Origin: Pisolithus tinctorius
Lineage: Eukaryota; Basidiomycota; Agaricomycetes; Boletales; Pisolithaceae
Reading direction: 5' to 3'
Assembly: GCA_024663395.1 (NCBI GenBank)
Contig: JANFAH010000109.1
Span: 1 to 64,000 of the forward strand
DNA: 64,000 nucleotides
This document shows, piece by piece, positions 1 through 14,809 of this stretch; position 1 is the first letter of the stretch, and each line of letters begins with the position of its first letter. The notes below the pieces were generated by a model. That model made no database searches and was not told the origin of the DNA. It saw only the letters and a list, made by a program, of their open reading frames with translations. The translations under genes were made by a program, and so were the position numbers.

Positions 1-60
1 ACACCCCTATAAAAGCTGACTTCGAAACGCTCCATATAGAAGCTAACTTGGACGACCAAG

Positions 61-1236
61 TCCGTCTTTTGGAGTAACTTCAGTTGCTCAGTCAATACCT
101 TCGGCTATCCCAATCTCCAGTTGCCTTACGAAGGTATCGGCCAGCAACACAGCAAGCAGGATCACGACACCGCCGTGATCGCACTGACGATCGCAAGCCC
201 GGACAAGGTCTTCGCTGTGGTCTTCGACGGCCGTGGAGGTCTCCCGCTTGTCTTAGCACAGAACGACGACGTCACCGATGAAGACTATCAGGCTTTTCAT
301 GACTGATTCGAGGTGATTACCACTCCCGAGACTGGAGATGCGTATGATGTTTTGCCTTTCCTGTTTCCTCGTTTCGGGGAAAACATCGAGAAACAGATCA
401 CGAAGATGCATGAAGCCGTGTCTCACGTGACATTGAGGAAGTCCTATTGGACCACAACCTCCCACACACCTTCCCTCGAACTTCGTTTCTCTGACCTGAA
501 AAAAGAGGTTCGCGAGAAGGACGGGCGAAAAGAATTTGCTGGCTCTGAAGGGCACAAACTGAAGTGTGACACCTCATCTCTGCAGATGATACATGATCCT
601 TTGACAGCAAAGGACCTCTACTTGAAGCTTGCGTTACTCGCCCTCGTTCTCAGAAGATCTCGTTTTCCACGTTCGCTCCGCGATGTCGCCAATCGTATGC
701 ACCGCGACTAGAAACCGAAACCCCGTCTCACTAAGGTTTCCCGGTATTATGACGCTATCCATAGCCTGATCAAGCATGCAAGATCAGATTCCCCGGATGG
801 CACTAACCGTCGTCGATATTCAGTGCAAGTTCCCGGACACGGAGGTGTCGCGTTTGAATGGCTCCTTCAGGACCCAGCTTCACACCGAAATTCGCATTAC
901 GCTCGATGGTTTGAATCCTCGGCAGCAACAGCCCATCGGTTGTGGCAAATGGAGCTGCCTATGCTGCACTTCGTGGATCGGCCGGGGGGCATACAATCAG
1001 AAATTCAACGAACTAGTTGACGAGTAGCTCCCATGGAGAGCGACATACCTCTTGGGCTCTCCCGGTTTGCTCCTATGCACATGTCCATGAGAAGCACTGG
1101 AGGAGTACTGTCAATAAAACTGTCCTGAAAGGAGTCGAGGATCGTCACTCCGGATGGGCTGCTTCCAAACTATTTTCTGATGAACATTGGTCGAGCTGAT
1201 CGGAAGCAGAAAGCAGCGGTTCGGAACCTAGGGTAA
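61..1236 (+). pseudogene. Decayed unrecognised protein gene
   Basis: A single reading frame (frame 1) looks protein-like from about 61 to 1233. It is broken by in-frame stops at 304-306, 709-711, 1018-1020, 1126-1128 and 1234-1236, none of which sits at a convincing intron. Because the frame is kept across the stops, they look like nonsense point mutations in one former gene rather than chance ORFs. The stops are TGA, TAG, TGA, TGA and TAA; the first four could each arise from CGA or CAG by one C-to-T change. I do not recognise the family. The 5' end may lie to the left of the window, although frame 1 has stops before position 40. Confidence 0.4.
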
Positions 1237-1555
1237 AATGGGAATTCAAGTGTGCTTCTATTAGTGCGCGTACGAAATGCAAGGCAACGCGTAGCTTGAA
1301 GCTGTTTATGCATTAAACTCTGGACCTGGAGGCATACTCGTTGACCTGGGCGATCCTGATGGGTTTCACATCGGAGACAATGTTGCGGCAGCGCTTAGGT
1401 TACACTGACGCCCTATCCATCAGGATACATAGTAGAGATATCACTGCAAACGTATCGGTATCGACGATCCAATCATGAGTGTCGTGAAGGTTAACTGCCT
1501 CTCGAAACGTAACGGGAGCCCACTTCGCAAGTAACCGGGCATGCCAAGACGCGCC
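1237..1555. other. Intergenic, nothing seen
   Basis: About 320 bp between the decayed gene and the 3' end of VAC14. I see no open frame of note, repeat or RNA gene. Confidence 0.5.
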
Positions 1556-4500
1556 TCACTTCCGAGGCCCAAGACCTAGCGTCCGTCGCTGCCTCTGCTG
1601 CAGCGATAGAGCGCCACTTATTGCGTTTGCTGGGGACGACGTCGGTGGCATTGCTTGCCCCATCAATGCCGAGCTCAGCAACCCGTTCTGTTTTGCTCGC
1701 GGGTTAAGTGGCGACAGCGCAGGCCGCAGAGGACCAGGCGGCATAACATCTCCCGTGACGCGTCGCCGCATAGGTGGGCGGGTTGGATCCGGATTACCAA
1801 TTCCTAATCCTGAGCGTGCAGGTTCCGATGATCTGTTGTCGCTAAACCCGGGGCCACCGAAAGCTGATACATCTGTTCCAAGGGCTTGTCGACGCGCCTT
1901 TTCATGTCTGGATTGTACAGCCCGGAAGTGGCCGAGTAGTTCTTGCCATTTAATCTCATCTCGCCCGAGCTTGGATCGAGCGGCAAGGGGATTGACGGTT
2001 CTGGAATACAAATCGTCAAGAAGGGTTCATCCTGCGAAAGGGTCAATACTCACGACTTAGGAGCTATATGAAGGAAACCAGCAGAATTGACCGCATTAAG
2101 CCGATTTCGGAGTGACACAAAGGCGGTACTCTGGGGGAGGAGCATTAAAAGCCCGTACAGACATTTGAAGAGGTAGGGATATCGTTCAGGCTCGAGGAGT
2201 TGTAGCCGTAGGTCTTGAAAATTCAAGATTACTACTGGGCGGAACACGCACAAAAAAATCGGGACGTACATGTGAATACAGGGGATTCAATCAATTGAAC
2301 AAGTTTGTCAATCTGCACCAGCATTGCAACCGTGATCTCTAGATCTGCGCTAAGACAGAATTGAGCACTCATCTCAACAACAGTCACATGCAGGTCTCAC
2401 AATATGGAGAGGAGATTCGAGGCGTGTTCGTACGCTTGCGCCAGGAGACACAATGAGAAAACCGAGACAGCGTTATGGCACCACGAGCGGTATAGCGTCA
2501 CAAATAACGCTTGCCCATCTTGCTAGAGTTACACTGCGGTCAACACCAAACTGAACTCCAAAAAGGAAAGAACACCTACCCGCGTGTCCAAGCTTTTCAG
2601 TCTTCTCCTGAACTCGGCAAGCTCGGGAGAAGTGATCAAAATTGTATTCAGCTTTTGTACAATATCGCTCGCAAACTCCAGGTCCTGTCAACACAATCAG
2701 ATGACTAAACTTGGACGGTGCGGTTGCACGCCATACCTCCTCCTTCTCCAATATCTCTGCAAACGTCCTATATATCCGTTCCGTGTTCAGGTTCAAGCAC
2801 AGTTGCCGGATAATCAGACTTCCGCGTGCTTCCAGTAGTTTACGATCTGTACTGAATAATTCAAGGAGGTTCATCATGAAAACCTTGAAATAGCTCTCCT
2901 CTGAGCTAGACGATATCTGCGCGAGTAGCTGTAGATCATGCTTGATTACTTCTTCTGAAGGATCCGACAAAGTCTTGAGAAGCGCTGGAAAGGTGCCATC
3001 GTCCATGGCCAGAATCTAGGAGAGAATGAGCGCTTCCCCGGGTTTGGGCGGTGTCAAGCAGTACCTTCTTGGGTGCCTTCTGATGTAGCATAATAAGCCA
3101 CCTCAGCGCGGCCACCCTGGTTTGTTCGTGCTCACTCAGAAATTGTATCGTCAGTTCATTTACAGTGGCTTGGTAATCAAACAAATCGCCGCTACTGTCT
3201 TCTTCAAGCACGGGCGACGGTGGCGCTGCGGCTGCCGCAGAGGGCGCTGCTACCAAGCTATTCGAGGACATACGAGACTGGGGTCGACTAGGCACTTCCC
3301 CTGCAGGTTGCTGGGAGGTACTCGTTCGCGGTCTTTGGGATGGAGGCAGTGGCAGTTGACCATCAGGCATGACTTCGGGTACATTTACTTCGCCGACTGG
3401 TGCAGCTGCAACAGTACCTTGTCGCAAGGGTAGAGTGGTGGCTGGTGGTGTTGGGGAGGCAGGGAACGCTCGACTCGACGTGGACACCTTGTCGGCTGTG
3501 GATTGCTGCGAAGGGACGTCAACTGGCGTTGGCAAGTCTTGAATCACTTTGAATAGCAATCTGTTGGTCCTTGTAGCAGCTGACTGGATCATAGGAACGT
3601 GATGTGCCAGGTTTGGTAAAATCGCGGGAATGAAGCGCGGAGTGAAAGGAACCATAACGTCTTGTGCGAAACCCAGGAACTCTGCCAACCAGTGAAGGGA
3701 TGTAGATTGCTGAATTTCGTCGTCTAACAGGACGACTAGTCAGCTGCAACGCAATAAGAAATGAGGGGACGCGCACGTTGTCCATCTAATTGTTGAATGA
3801 AGATTTCAATGATAGCATCATAGTCTATCCGAACGCCTTGACCGGGAACCCAAGCTATGCCGAGTAAGACAAACTCTTACGACAGAAGACTAAAAAGCCC
3901 CCACCTCCTGTGTGCCGATTGTCTCCTTCGTCAGCCATGTGCTCGCTGTATTCCTGATCTGACATAAAGCCGCTCTCGGGGGTAATCACGGCACGCTCCG
4001 AACTGGGCTGGCTCCCGTCCGCTCCGTGACTATCCCCTGTTCTAGCGAGTTCCTCGTGGCGGCGCCGAAGCTCGCTGACGTCACGGATCTCGCGAAGGAA
4101 GTCAGCGAGAAGGTTTTCTGTTGCTACTCGCACATCCTCTGTTGGGTCTGATAAATACTTCCTGTGGTTTGGGGGTGCCTCAGTCACCAAGTGAAATCGC
4201 CCGTCCACTTACTCACAAAAGACCGTCCAGAAACTCGGGCAGATACGAAATCAGCTCCAACTCAGGAACCGAGTCTAGCACTGTAATCCAAGAAACAAGG
4301 TAGCTTCGCGTGAATGGGCTGACAACATGAACTCGTTCCTTGAGCAGAGGAATAAAACGGGAGAGTGAAAACGCTTTCTTTGGAGTAAGTGCTGCGGGGT
4401 GGTCGGGGGGGAATGGCACTAGTATGCTTCGGTCCAGTGGATCAGACCGGTCTCGGATTTGCTCTGTTTCAGCATACTGTGGAACGTAAATGGAAGCAGT

Positions 4501-5129
4501 TTCCGCAACGATATCTTTTAACAGACGGTCCAAGAGTTCCGCGCCGTTTTTAACAGACATCTCCGAGTCTGCAGCGAGCTACAGGCCGTTTCAGGTTAGC
4601 CGGGATAGGACGGCAGACTGGTTAAAGCACCTTGCTAAGGGCGTCGAAAATAGGATTGAAATAGACCAGCACCTCCCCCTTGGATACTTTCGCTATGTTG
4701 TACAGGCACTCGGCGGAAAAGTAACGAATCCTATTCTCGGGGTCTGTGAAACAAGCAAGTACCGGTTCGATGAATTTGTCCATGTACGGTGCAACGTCAA
4801 CACCGAGTGCAATGGCGGTTCCAGCGAGACCAATTAGACCGCCATTTCGAATGTGGAGCGGGTTAGACGAATTGCTGAACATGTCGACCAACTGGTCGAT
4901 AATTTGACTGATTCGACGATGGTCCCCTTGTTGATGGCATTCCCGGACCTGCCTATACAGTATGGTGGGTAGATATACACGGCTATGAACCATGAATTGC
5001 TACTTCTCGAGATCAAGTGCAGCAGCTTTGCGCTTTTCGTAGATCTTGTCCACAAGCTGCTTTGATACGGACGAGTCTAAAAAGCATTGAGAACACACGT
5101 TCGTCTCAGCGCGCGGTCCACTCACCCAT
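1556..5129 (-). CDS. VAC14: VAC14, scaffold of the PIKfyve/Fab1 complex
   Basis: VAC14 is a HEAT-repeat scaffold that holds Fab1/PIKfyve and Fig4 at vacuole and endosome membranes for PI(3,5)P2 synthesis and turnover. The ATG at 5127-5129 is followed after four bases by a GTGAGT donor; splicing gives a start beginning [17 protein letters not shown]. The next exons carry the strongly conserved N-terminal HEAT region ([15 protein letters not shown], near 4800) and the [11 protein letters not shown] motif. The C-terminal Vac14 region is at 2473-3006 ([11 protein letters not shown]) and 2056-2271 ([19 protein letters not shown]). The last exon (about 2001-1556) has [11 protein letters not shown] and then a disordered Ser/Pro tail. 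There are roughly ten exons with short GT-AG introns. A Pro/Ser-rich, probably disordered insert lies near 3200-3480. The gene looks intact and is divergent from the beta-helix gene upstream. Confidence 0.9.
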
Positions 5130-5558
5130 CACTGCAAGTTTGCCTTGGCCTGCTCACTGTTGGTCGCATGCACAGACAGCCCTGCCATTTCCCACCGCCA
5201 CCTGTGCCTTGAGTAGGCCACCCGAGAAGCCTATCGTCATGCTTACTTAAGGCATCCCTAGATAATAGCTCTTTAAGCTTGGCGGGCTGTCGCTTTCTTC
5301 CGTTCGCTCCACACACCTTTTTCTTTAGCGGGTCCTGCGACCTGCGCAGGCCTCTTGTTTTGCCTTCTGTCTGACGTCGAGAACTCGCACTGTTGTCATT
5401 CATTCGCAATTCTTTGTACTCCTGGACATACTATTAGCATCACCCGGCACTGCACCCCCCGTTCATTAAGTATTCGCTTTCGGTAAACAATGGACCATAG
5501 ATTTCTTCGTAGGTAAGTCAAATCGTCCTTTCGTTTGTAGCTGACATCTCAGGTGTTG
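5130..5558. promoter_or_regulatory. Divergent intergenic region
   Basis: The region separates VAC14 (-) from the beta-helix gene (+) and must hold both promoters. On the minus strand there is an open stretch (5122-5409) of basic, low-complexity composition. It overlaps the VAC14 start in a different frame, so it is more likely 5' UTR or chance than an N-terminal extension. An ATG at 5490 followed by AG|GTAAGT at 5512-5519 could be the true first exon of the downstream gene, but I could not find a phase-compatible join. Confidence 0.4.
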
Positions 5559-7182
5559 ATGTTAACGCACCGTAGATCGGACTCTTCTTATCAGCGCAGG
5601 GCGGGCACCTCCAGTTGCATCTCCCCGGACCCTACAAGCAATCTTACGACACGTTTGAACCAGATGCTCAGTTCTTCTGGGTCTGGTTATATCCTTAGTC
5701 TTTGTCCGGGTCAACAATACCCAATCACGGCGCCTCTTCTCTTCACCTCGCCAAACCAAGAGATCAGTACTCAAGGATATCCCACCGGAAGTGACAGGGC
5801 GACTCTGGTCGTCAATGGACCTGTGTTCAGTAACGGCACGGGCCACAGTACTGCTGTAGATGGGACATGTGCGAATTGTGACGGCGTCACGCTACGCAAC
5901 GTTCAGGTGAGGCTATGTCTTGGCTTGACGTATGGTTTTCTCACAGGGATGGAAACGTGATGATATAGATCAATGGCACAAGGCTTGGCGCACCCCCTAT
6001 TAATGGGGGAGCGAACATCGAGATGGGTGGTTCCAACGCGAACCAGGTCATCGAGTACGTCCACTCCTTTGACCCGCGCAGTTGGTCGTGCCTCCACGTT
6101 GCTGAGGGAAACCTAAATTGCACCAATGCGACCGTCCAAAACAATGATATCGGTCCAGCTGGTTCGGACCTCTTTCAGCAATGGGCCGACGGTATTTCGG
6201 TTTCCTGTCGCAACAGCCTTGTTAGAAACAACATGATTAACAACCCTACCGACGGAGGCATCGTGTTGTTTGGTTCTCCCGGGACACGTGTGGAAAACAA
6301 TACGATTTGGGTGGAATCGGTACGCCGTCGGGTTAAATATCTACTCAGCGCCGAATAACCGTGCCTTGATAAATCTAGAACACATTACTGGGTGGTATTA
6401 ATATGGTCGACTACAATCCCTTCAGTGGAAATTACAGTGGCGTGGTCGTGACGAACAACACGATTGTTGGTGGATTTGCCGACGGAACACCTTCGGGATC
6501 GCAGACGAAGGGCACGAATAATGAAGATGTCATCATCAAGTGTGTCACCTTTATCTTGTCTGTCTTCCAGGTCAGTTGACTTACCTCCATCAGAATTGGG
6601 ATTGCCATTGGGCCACGGACTTGGTTTGGAAACGAGTACGGTAACAACGTGAGCCAAGGAGGGACGGTTCGGGGGAACCAACTTACCGGAGCGTTCAGCT
6701 ACGGTATTGCCATGACGTCTGCAAAGAACTTCACCGTTGAAAATAACGTCCTCATTGGGAACACGTCGTTTATAGGTGCTCGAGGGCCAAACTGTACAGC
6801 GAACGATCCCACGCCCTCTCCGGCCCCTTTTGTCATCGATCTGAACACGACAACACAGTCGACCACACAGTCGAACTTTACGCCAGTTGCTGATGGGGAC
6901 AGTTTGACCTGTGTGCTTCCCCCTGACGGCGGAGACTACTGGCCATTTGGGGGCAATCCCAGCACGTCGCCGTCACCGTCGTCGTCGTCAACTCCCTCGT
7001 CTTCACACTTGAGTACAGGTACCACTGTCGGCATCATATTGGGTTCTATTGCGGCCGTCGTTGCTGTTGCTGTCTTGGCTTGGTTTGTCCGCAAATGGGC
7101 AGTAAAGCGTGCCGAAGCGAGAAAACTCGTCAATTCAAATGGACAATATTCTGGATACGTTCGGAACAAGGAACGATTCTAG
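5559..7182 (+). CDS. Membrane-anchored right-handed beta-helix (pectin-lyase-fold) protein
   Basis: Four main exons join cleanly: NVQ to INGTRLG, then WVES to NTLLGGINM, then IIK to IGIAIGP. The body is full of Asn-rich beta-helix rungs such as VVVTNNTIVGG, LVRNNMINN, VENNTIW and FTVENNVLIGN, which is typical of the pectin-lyase superfamily parallel beta-helix. Many N-x-S/T sites imply passage through the secretory pathway. Near the C-terminus a Ser/Pro/Thr linker precedes one hydrophobic helix (about 7020-7090: GIILGSIAAVVAVAVLAWFV) and a basic tail, that is, a type I single-pass anchor with a short cytosolic tail. No catalytic residues can be assigned. The start is uncertain: the ATG at 5559 gives no signal peptide, so a first exon with the leader may lie upstream. 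It could be a cell-wall or surface polysaccharide-binding or processing protein. Confidence 0.7.
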
Positions 7183-7532
7183 CTCTAAATTCAAGGCTCT
7201 CTGGACATGCTCTGTGCACCTGTGATACCCTATCTCGCAGACATTCTATTTATGCTTCTGGCCTTGCACTGTCTCGTATCTTTTGTAGTGATTTCTGCAC
7301 ACTATGCTGGCTCCATTTGACGTCTATTCTGATTCATTTCCTGTACAATACTCGTCTGCATACCATATTGCGGATGTATTAGGTAGCAGGGAATTTCCTA
7401 ATTTAGAAATGTTACTACATTTGCTGACTAATATTTGTGGCAATCTGAACGAGCTCGAAACGTTGCCACTACGCACCTGGGTTCGTCACATACTTATCCG
7501 CTGTCCTCGCTTTTCTTTTCACCAGCGAAAAA
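7183..7532. other. Intergenic: 3' UTR and PAP1 promoter
   Basis: 350 bp between two genes on the same strand. The PAP1 ATG at 7533 is preceded by a pyrimidine-rich stretch (7501-7520), common just upstream of fungal starts. Nothing else was seen. Confidence 0.4.
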
Positions 7533-10178
<2,646 letters not shown>

Positions 10179-10646
10179 AACGGCATGAAGCTGCAAGCCC
10201 CGGGTGCCTCAAGAGAGAGCTCATATGACGACAACTGTGGAGCTATGCAAGTTCCAGGACATCCGTTTGAGCCCGCTGTGGAGATATCGTACTTCCGCTA
10301 GGCACCCTTTCACTGGTTTATTCATATCATTTTACAGGCTCCAGGATAAAGCGCTGCAGAAACAGACACCCTAATGAAAGTGGATGACGCAGGTACCTCT
10401 ACGTGGAAAATATTATAGCCCCGACTTTTCTCTTCAATTCGTCTTGGGACTCTGGCCTTTTCTTCTTCTCGTACACATCGCTACTTTCTCGTTTCTTGTA
10501 TTCTGATAATTCTTGCATAAATCAAGACACCAGAACTGTAACGTAGGCGTCAACTATAAAATCTTTTCCTGCAGCAGAGAGTGGCCTGTGAAGTATATGG
10601 AATACCAGTCGCCGTGTCCAGGAAGTACAATGTGCAAAGGGCGTAA
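10179..10646. other. Intergenic between converging genes
   Basis: Shared 3' region of PAP1 (+) and the unknown gene (-). Open stretches on the minus strand (10550-10819) could be an alternative C-terminus of the unknown gene. No other feature was seen. Confidence 0.35.
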
Positions 10647-12139
10647 CTATCGGTCATGTACTGGATCTCCTGAGGCATCTGAATTAGGCATGGGAAGACG
10701 GGACAGCCGGCGTATACTCCGGTTACGGTGAGGCTGGTCACGTTCGCTTTGCGGTGAGTTTGGGTCCCGCACGGCCATGATGAGTTTTGAGCCAAGAGCG
10801 TCGAAGTCGAGGTAGGCACCTATTTTGAAATCATCTGTTTTCCATAGCCGCTGGTAGATGTAAGATTCGGTCACTTGCGAGGATACCGAGGAAGCGGGTG
10901 AAAGAGGAGCGTGTGGGGTGCGTAGCCAGAACCGAAGTCTGTGTGACGCTCCCCGTGGCATTGAGAGAGCGGGTATAGAGCTGGGGAGAATATCAGTGGC
11001 TATCCCACTGGCTGCGTGAACAACCTCACTAAATCATGAACGTAATGGTTTGAGGTTCGCAGTCTAGTTTGAGGAAGCGATCATCGAATAAAGTGCGACC
11101 CACGCCTCCTGCCTCATAATCAAGGGATAAGGCATATATGCCGACCTCGACGAATCGCCACCTGATGCAAGAGAGAAATATCGTGCGTGGAGTTGCACGT
11201 GAGAGACAACAGCAACGATCGTACCTCACAATAAAACTAACGTGAGCGCGACCGACGATGGCCTGATATATAAGCATGTCTTGCGTTGCATTCCGAAGGA
11301 TGGCGAAAGAAGCGTCTGCAATAGAACGAAAATCCGGATCTCGGCCTACCCACAGATCGTTGTCACCGAATATCCGATGGTCAATGCCTGCTGATCTAAG
11401 CCACACGCGCAGGTGATATAGGCAGCCGACAGGCAATGAAGATCTTGGAGGAAAGACACTGAAAGATTCATTCAGTCTTTGCTGCAAGTTCATGAGAGCT
11501 CGACTTACAATACCGAAAAGTCAAGCTGTCGTGGATTAACGGAAAGCCTCAATGTAATGGGTTTGCAAATGGCACGTTCCACATGACCTGCTTTTAATGT
11601 TATCGAGAAAGTGTAGAAGTTTTGGCGGTCTGCTTCTGCCTCTACCCTGCTTGGGTTAAGGCACGGTCGTCGTACAGGTAGCACCGGAAAAACCTACATA
11701 ATGGTGATTTGTATTGGGGCATCCCCAGCGCTGAGGGAATATATGTAGGTCAAAGCGTCTGTAAGAGGTTCCATGTGTAAGAAGGACTGATTTGAACTTT
11801 GCAGGGATGCGTGTCAGTAGATATAGGCAGACAGAGGACGGATTGTCATCACATTGAATTGGACGGAGTATGTGAAGGCTGTCCACGGGAACGCCTATTA
11901 CCGCGAGGGTTAATATCAAGCACCCATTTGTTGGAGGAATCAATCAGGAAAGAAGGTGGAGAATCGGAATCAAAGGAAAAGACCCACGGGTTAGAGCCTG
12001 CCGGGCTGATAGGGCTTGGTGTGCTAACCGCTTCGTAGACAGGAAGGATGGGCTCCTCGTCGTCTAACTCAGCAGAACCTGGGCCAGGAGTCTCCTGCCT
12101 CATAGCCTGCCAAATACTCGTCCGAAATCTATGAGTCAT
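10647..12139 (-). CDS. Unknown protein with a duplicated HLRxWLR-type motif
   Basis: I do not recognise this gene. Exons can be chained on the minus strand. The first (from ATG 12137-12139) is acidic, Pro/Ser-rich and ends DINPR. The middle exons include an exon with ITLRLSVNPRQLDF and then GCLYHLRVWLRS, GDNDLWVGRDPDFRSIADAS and YEAGGVGRTLFDD. A well-supported join (SFIVR to WRFVEVG) removes 11160-11240. The last exon has RGASHRLRFWLRT and YQRLWKTDDFKIGAYLDFDA. The G-x(3)-HLR-x-WLR motif followed by a D-F-x-A/D segment therefore occurs twice, suggesting two related domains. No signal peptide or transmembrane helix is seen. Exon boundaries at about 11650-11900 and 11500 are uncertain. The gene is divergent from GatB, with which it shares the 382-bp upstream region. 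Confidence 0.5.
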
Positions 12140-12521
12140 TGTTATCGAACGTGCGCCGGGAGCAGGAATATGTTCAGTTGTGAGTGAAGAGCTGATATTG
12201 GCCCCCTATCAAGCGCTGGACCCGAATACGTGGGCTGATGATGGTTGACGTTGATGTTTGCAGGCCCCACGACGGAAGTGTAACAGGGCTAGGTCACTGC
12301 AATCAGAATCCTGCAGAACCTCCCACTTGCCTTGATCGTTCACATGCACTCCTCGAAAGCTTTGCACTGGACGTCAATATCCGCGTTTAGTCACAGATTG
12401 ATCTGAGGCTGTGAATGCAGTGAACCTGTGTATTTTGTGACCTTGACAGTCAGACAAGCACTGCCGGTCACTGAAAGTCTAAGGAGAAGATCACCGGAAA
12501 AGGAAAGTACTAGGTGCCTTC
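12140..12521. promoter_or_regulatory. Divergent promoter region, unknown gene / GatB
   Basis: 382 bp between two start codons on opposite strands. Both promoters must lie here. No TATA-like box or repeat stands out. Confidence 0.4.
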
Positions 12522-14673
12522 ATGAACCTCGTCCGTCCGCGTCCCATATGGCGGGCACAGTGTCACTGGAAATCGCAGGAGCTCTGGAGATTTAAGGGCT
12601 TACGAGGCATCCACAAACAACGTGAAAGAGTGGAGGACAGGAGATGGCCAGGCTGGGAAGTCGTCGTTGGCATCGAAGTGCACACACAAATCAAGTCACG
12701 GAAAAAGTTGTTTTCTGGTGAGTATGATTCCAGGGTTACGACTGCCTTCGTGGGCGATACTAAGAAGGTTCAGAGGCTAGGATAGCTCATACCAACGAGG
12801 CTCCCAACACGGCTGTGTCTTGTTTTGACGCTGCACTTCCTGGAACGCTGCCCGTGAGCGACCACTCTCCATTGTACAACGCATCTTCTGAGTTGAAAGG
12901 TAGACCCTGAATCCGAAATGTGTAGAACTAGCGGTCCGCACTGCATTAGCCCTGAATGCACATGTTCAGCGGCGTTCAGCATTTGATCGGAAACACTATT
13001 TTTACCCCGACCTTCCTTCTGGCTACCAGATCACTCAGCGGTATGGTGAGAAATGCCTGTACGTGTTGACGGGCGCACATAGATTGATGTGAAATGCTCC
13101 TGTGTTTTAGCACCGTTGGCGAGAGGAGGTTATTTGAAGCTCTCTCGCGGTGATGTCACTGTCCGTATCACACAATTACAGTTAGAACAAGTGCGCAAAT
13201 CTCTGTCTTTTCAGTGCTTTTTCTTGACGTACAACTAACAGGATACCGCGAAGTCAACGTTCCATGCTGGCCGACGTGTTTCACTCATAGACCTGAACCG
13301 GGCGGGATCTGGCCTGATGGAAATTGTTTCTGAGCCTGACATGAGGTGACTCTCCCTGGCCTATTTCTTGAGAAGTATCACGTTCCAATCTAGCTAGGTC
13401 ACCGGAAGAGGCAGGAGATTATGTTCGAACTCTACAGACATTGTTACGTGCGGTCGGATCCAGCGACGGTAGCATGGAACTGGTACGTGTGAATTTATAT
13501 CTCGGAGATTATAACGGTAGTTCACACTTCAAGGCTGTTAGGGCTCTTTGCGATGTGATATCAACGTGTCGGTGAACCGCCATGGGCAAGCACCTGGAAC
13601 GCGGTGCGAAATCAAAAATTTGAATAGCATCAAATTCATGATGACGGCCATCAGTCTGTGTAATCATCCCATGACATAAGGACGGGCTATTGACAATATT
13701 CTCTAGCCTCTGAGGTCTTCCATCACATTGAACTTCTGGAGAGTGGGCGAACGGTCCCTCAAGAGACACGTGGATTCGATGAGGACAAGGCAGAGACGTT
13801 TAAACTACGGAGCAAAGAAGATTCGCCGGATTACAGGTACATGCCGGACCCCAATCTCCCACCGCTGCTTCTCTCTCAGGTGAGTACCATGAATCAGTAC
13901 CAGGATGATCGGAATAATGACATGTGGTCTTGAAGGAATACATCGAGCGTGTCCGGTCTTCTATGCCGGAGCTTCCCAGTGAAACACGCGTACGCCTTCT
14001 TTCTATGGGCTTGTCAGAGCGTGACGCAGACGTTCTCATGACCGTTGATGCTGGGCGTGAGGTTGGATTTGATGGAGAAATTGGAAAGGGGGCCGTTGCC
14101 TACTTTACTGATCTCGTTTGCGGGCGGGATCCCAAGATAGTGGTGAACTGGTATGCTACTATCTTTTTTTATCACGTTTGCACCTGCAGCTCAGTGCCTT
14201 TCACATAGGATGACTCACGATCTCCTCGGCCAGCTGGCTGCGCGCAAAGAGACTTTTAGCGATAATCCTGTGTCAGTGAAACACATGGGTGAGCTTATAG
14301 ACATGGTACAAAGTGGCAAAGTGACAGGTGAGCCCTTCGTATGGGGGTTATGTGCGTCTCCCAACACTTGTGCCCAGGTACGTCGGGCAAGACGCTCTTA
14401 CGCCACATGATAAGCCACAGGTCACTCGATTCCCCTTCGAAGCTAGCTAAGGAACTAGGTCTTATCGCGCTTTCCCGGGACGACTCTTCGTTGGTCAAAG
14501 AGTGGTGCTTGGAAGCAATTGAAGAGCTTCCCCAACAAGCGGAGGCTGTGAGGAAGGGAAATCTCCCTGTTCTAAACAAACTTGTTGGGAAGGTCATGAA
14601 ATTGGGCAAAGGTCGAGCGAACGCGGAGACAGTACGGACGTTGCTCTTGGCGTTACTGAGGCAGGAGCGTTAA
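12522..14673 (+). CDS. GATB: Mitochondrial glutamyl-tRNA(Gln) amidotransferase subunit B
   Basis: GatB (PET112) is the amidotransferase subunit that converts Glu-tRNA(Gln) to Gln-tRNA(Gln) in mitochondria. The N-terminal about 45 residues are Arg-rich with few acids, as expected for a matrix targeting signal. The family signature [10 protein letters not shown] follows. Joins giving [21 protein letters not shown], then [20 protein letters not shown], then [13 protein letters not shown] are all in phase. Later exons carry [35 protein letters not shown] and [12 protein letters not shown] (conserved core). The C-terminal GatB/YqeY tRNA-binding domain ([14 protein letters not shown] to the TAA at 14671-14673) ends the protein. 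The gene looks complete. Many short introns split it. Partner subunits GatA and GatF/GatC are not in the window. Confidence 0.92.
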
Positions 14674-14809
14674 CGGTCATGCCGTGTCAACCACACTGCA
14701 CCTTTCTTTCAGGTGCAGCATGATGAAGCAACTTCAGATACGCTATTATACATGTACTCTTTCCCGCTCAGTCCTCGCTTCCGATTCAGCGGTCCGCTGA
14801 CAAGGTCAC

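Noticed and set aside
5122..5409. Minus-strand ORF as N-terminal extension of VAC14
   Set aside because: It ends in a stop overlapping the VAC14 ATG in a different frame, and the intron after the ATG gives the conserved N-terminus without it.
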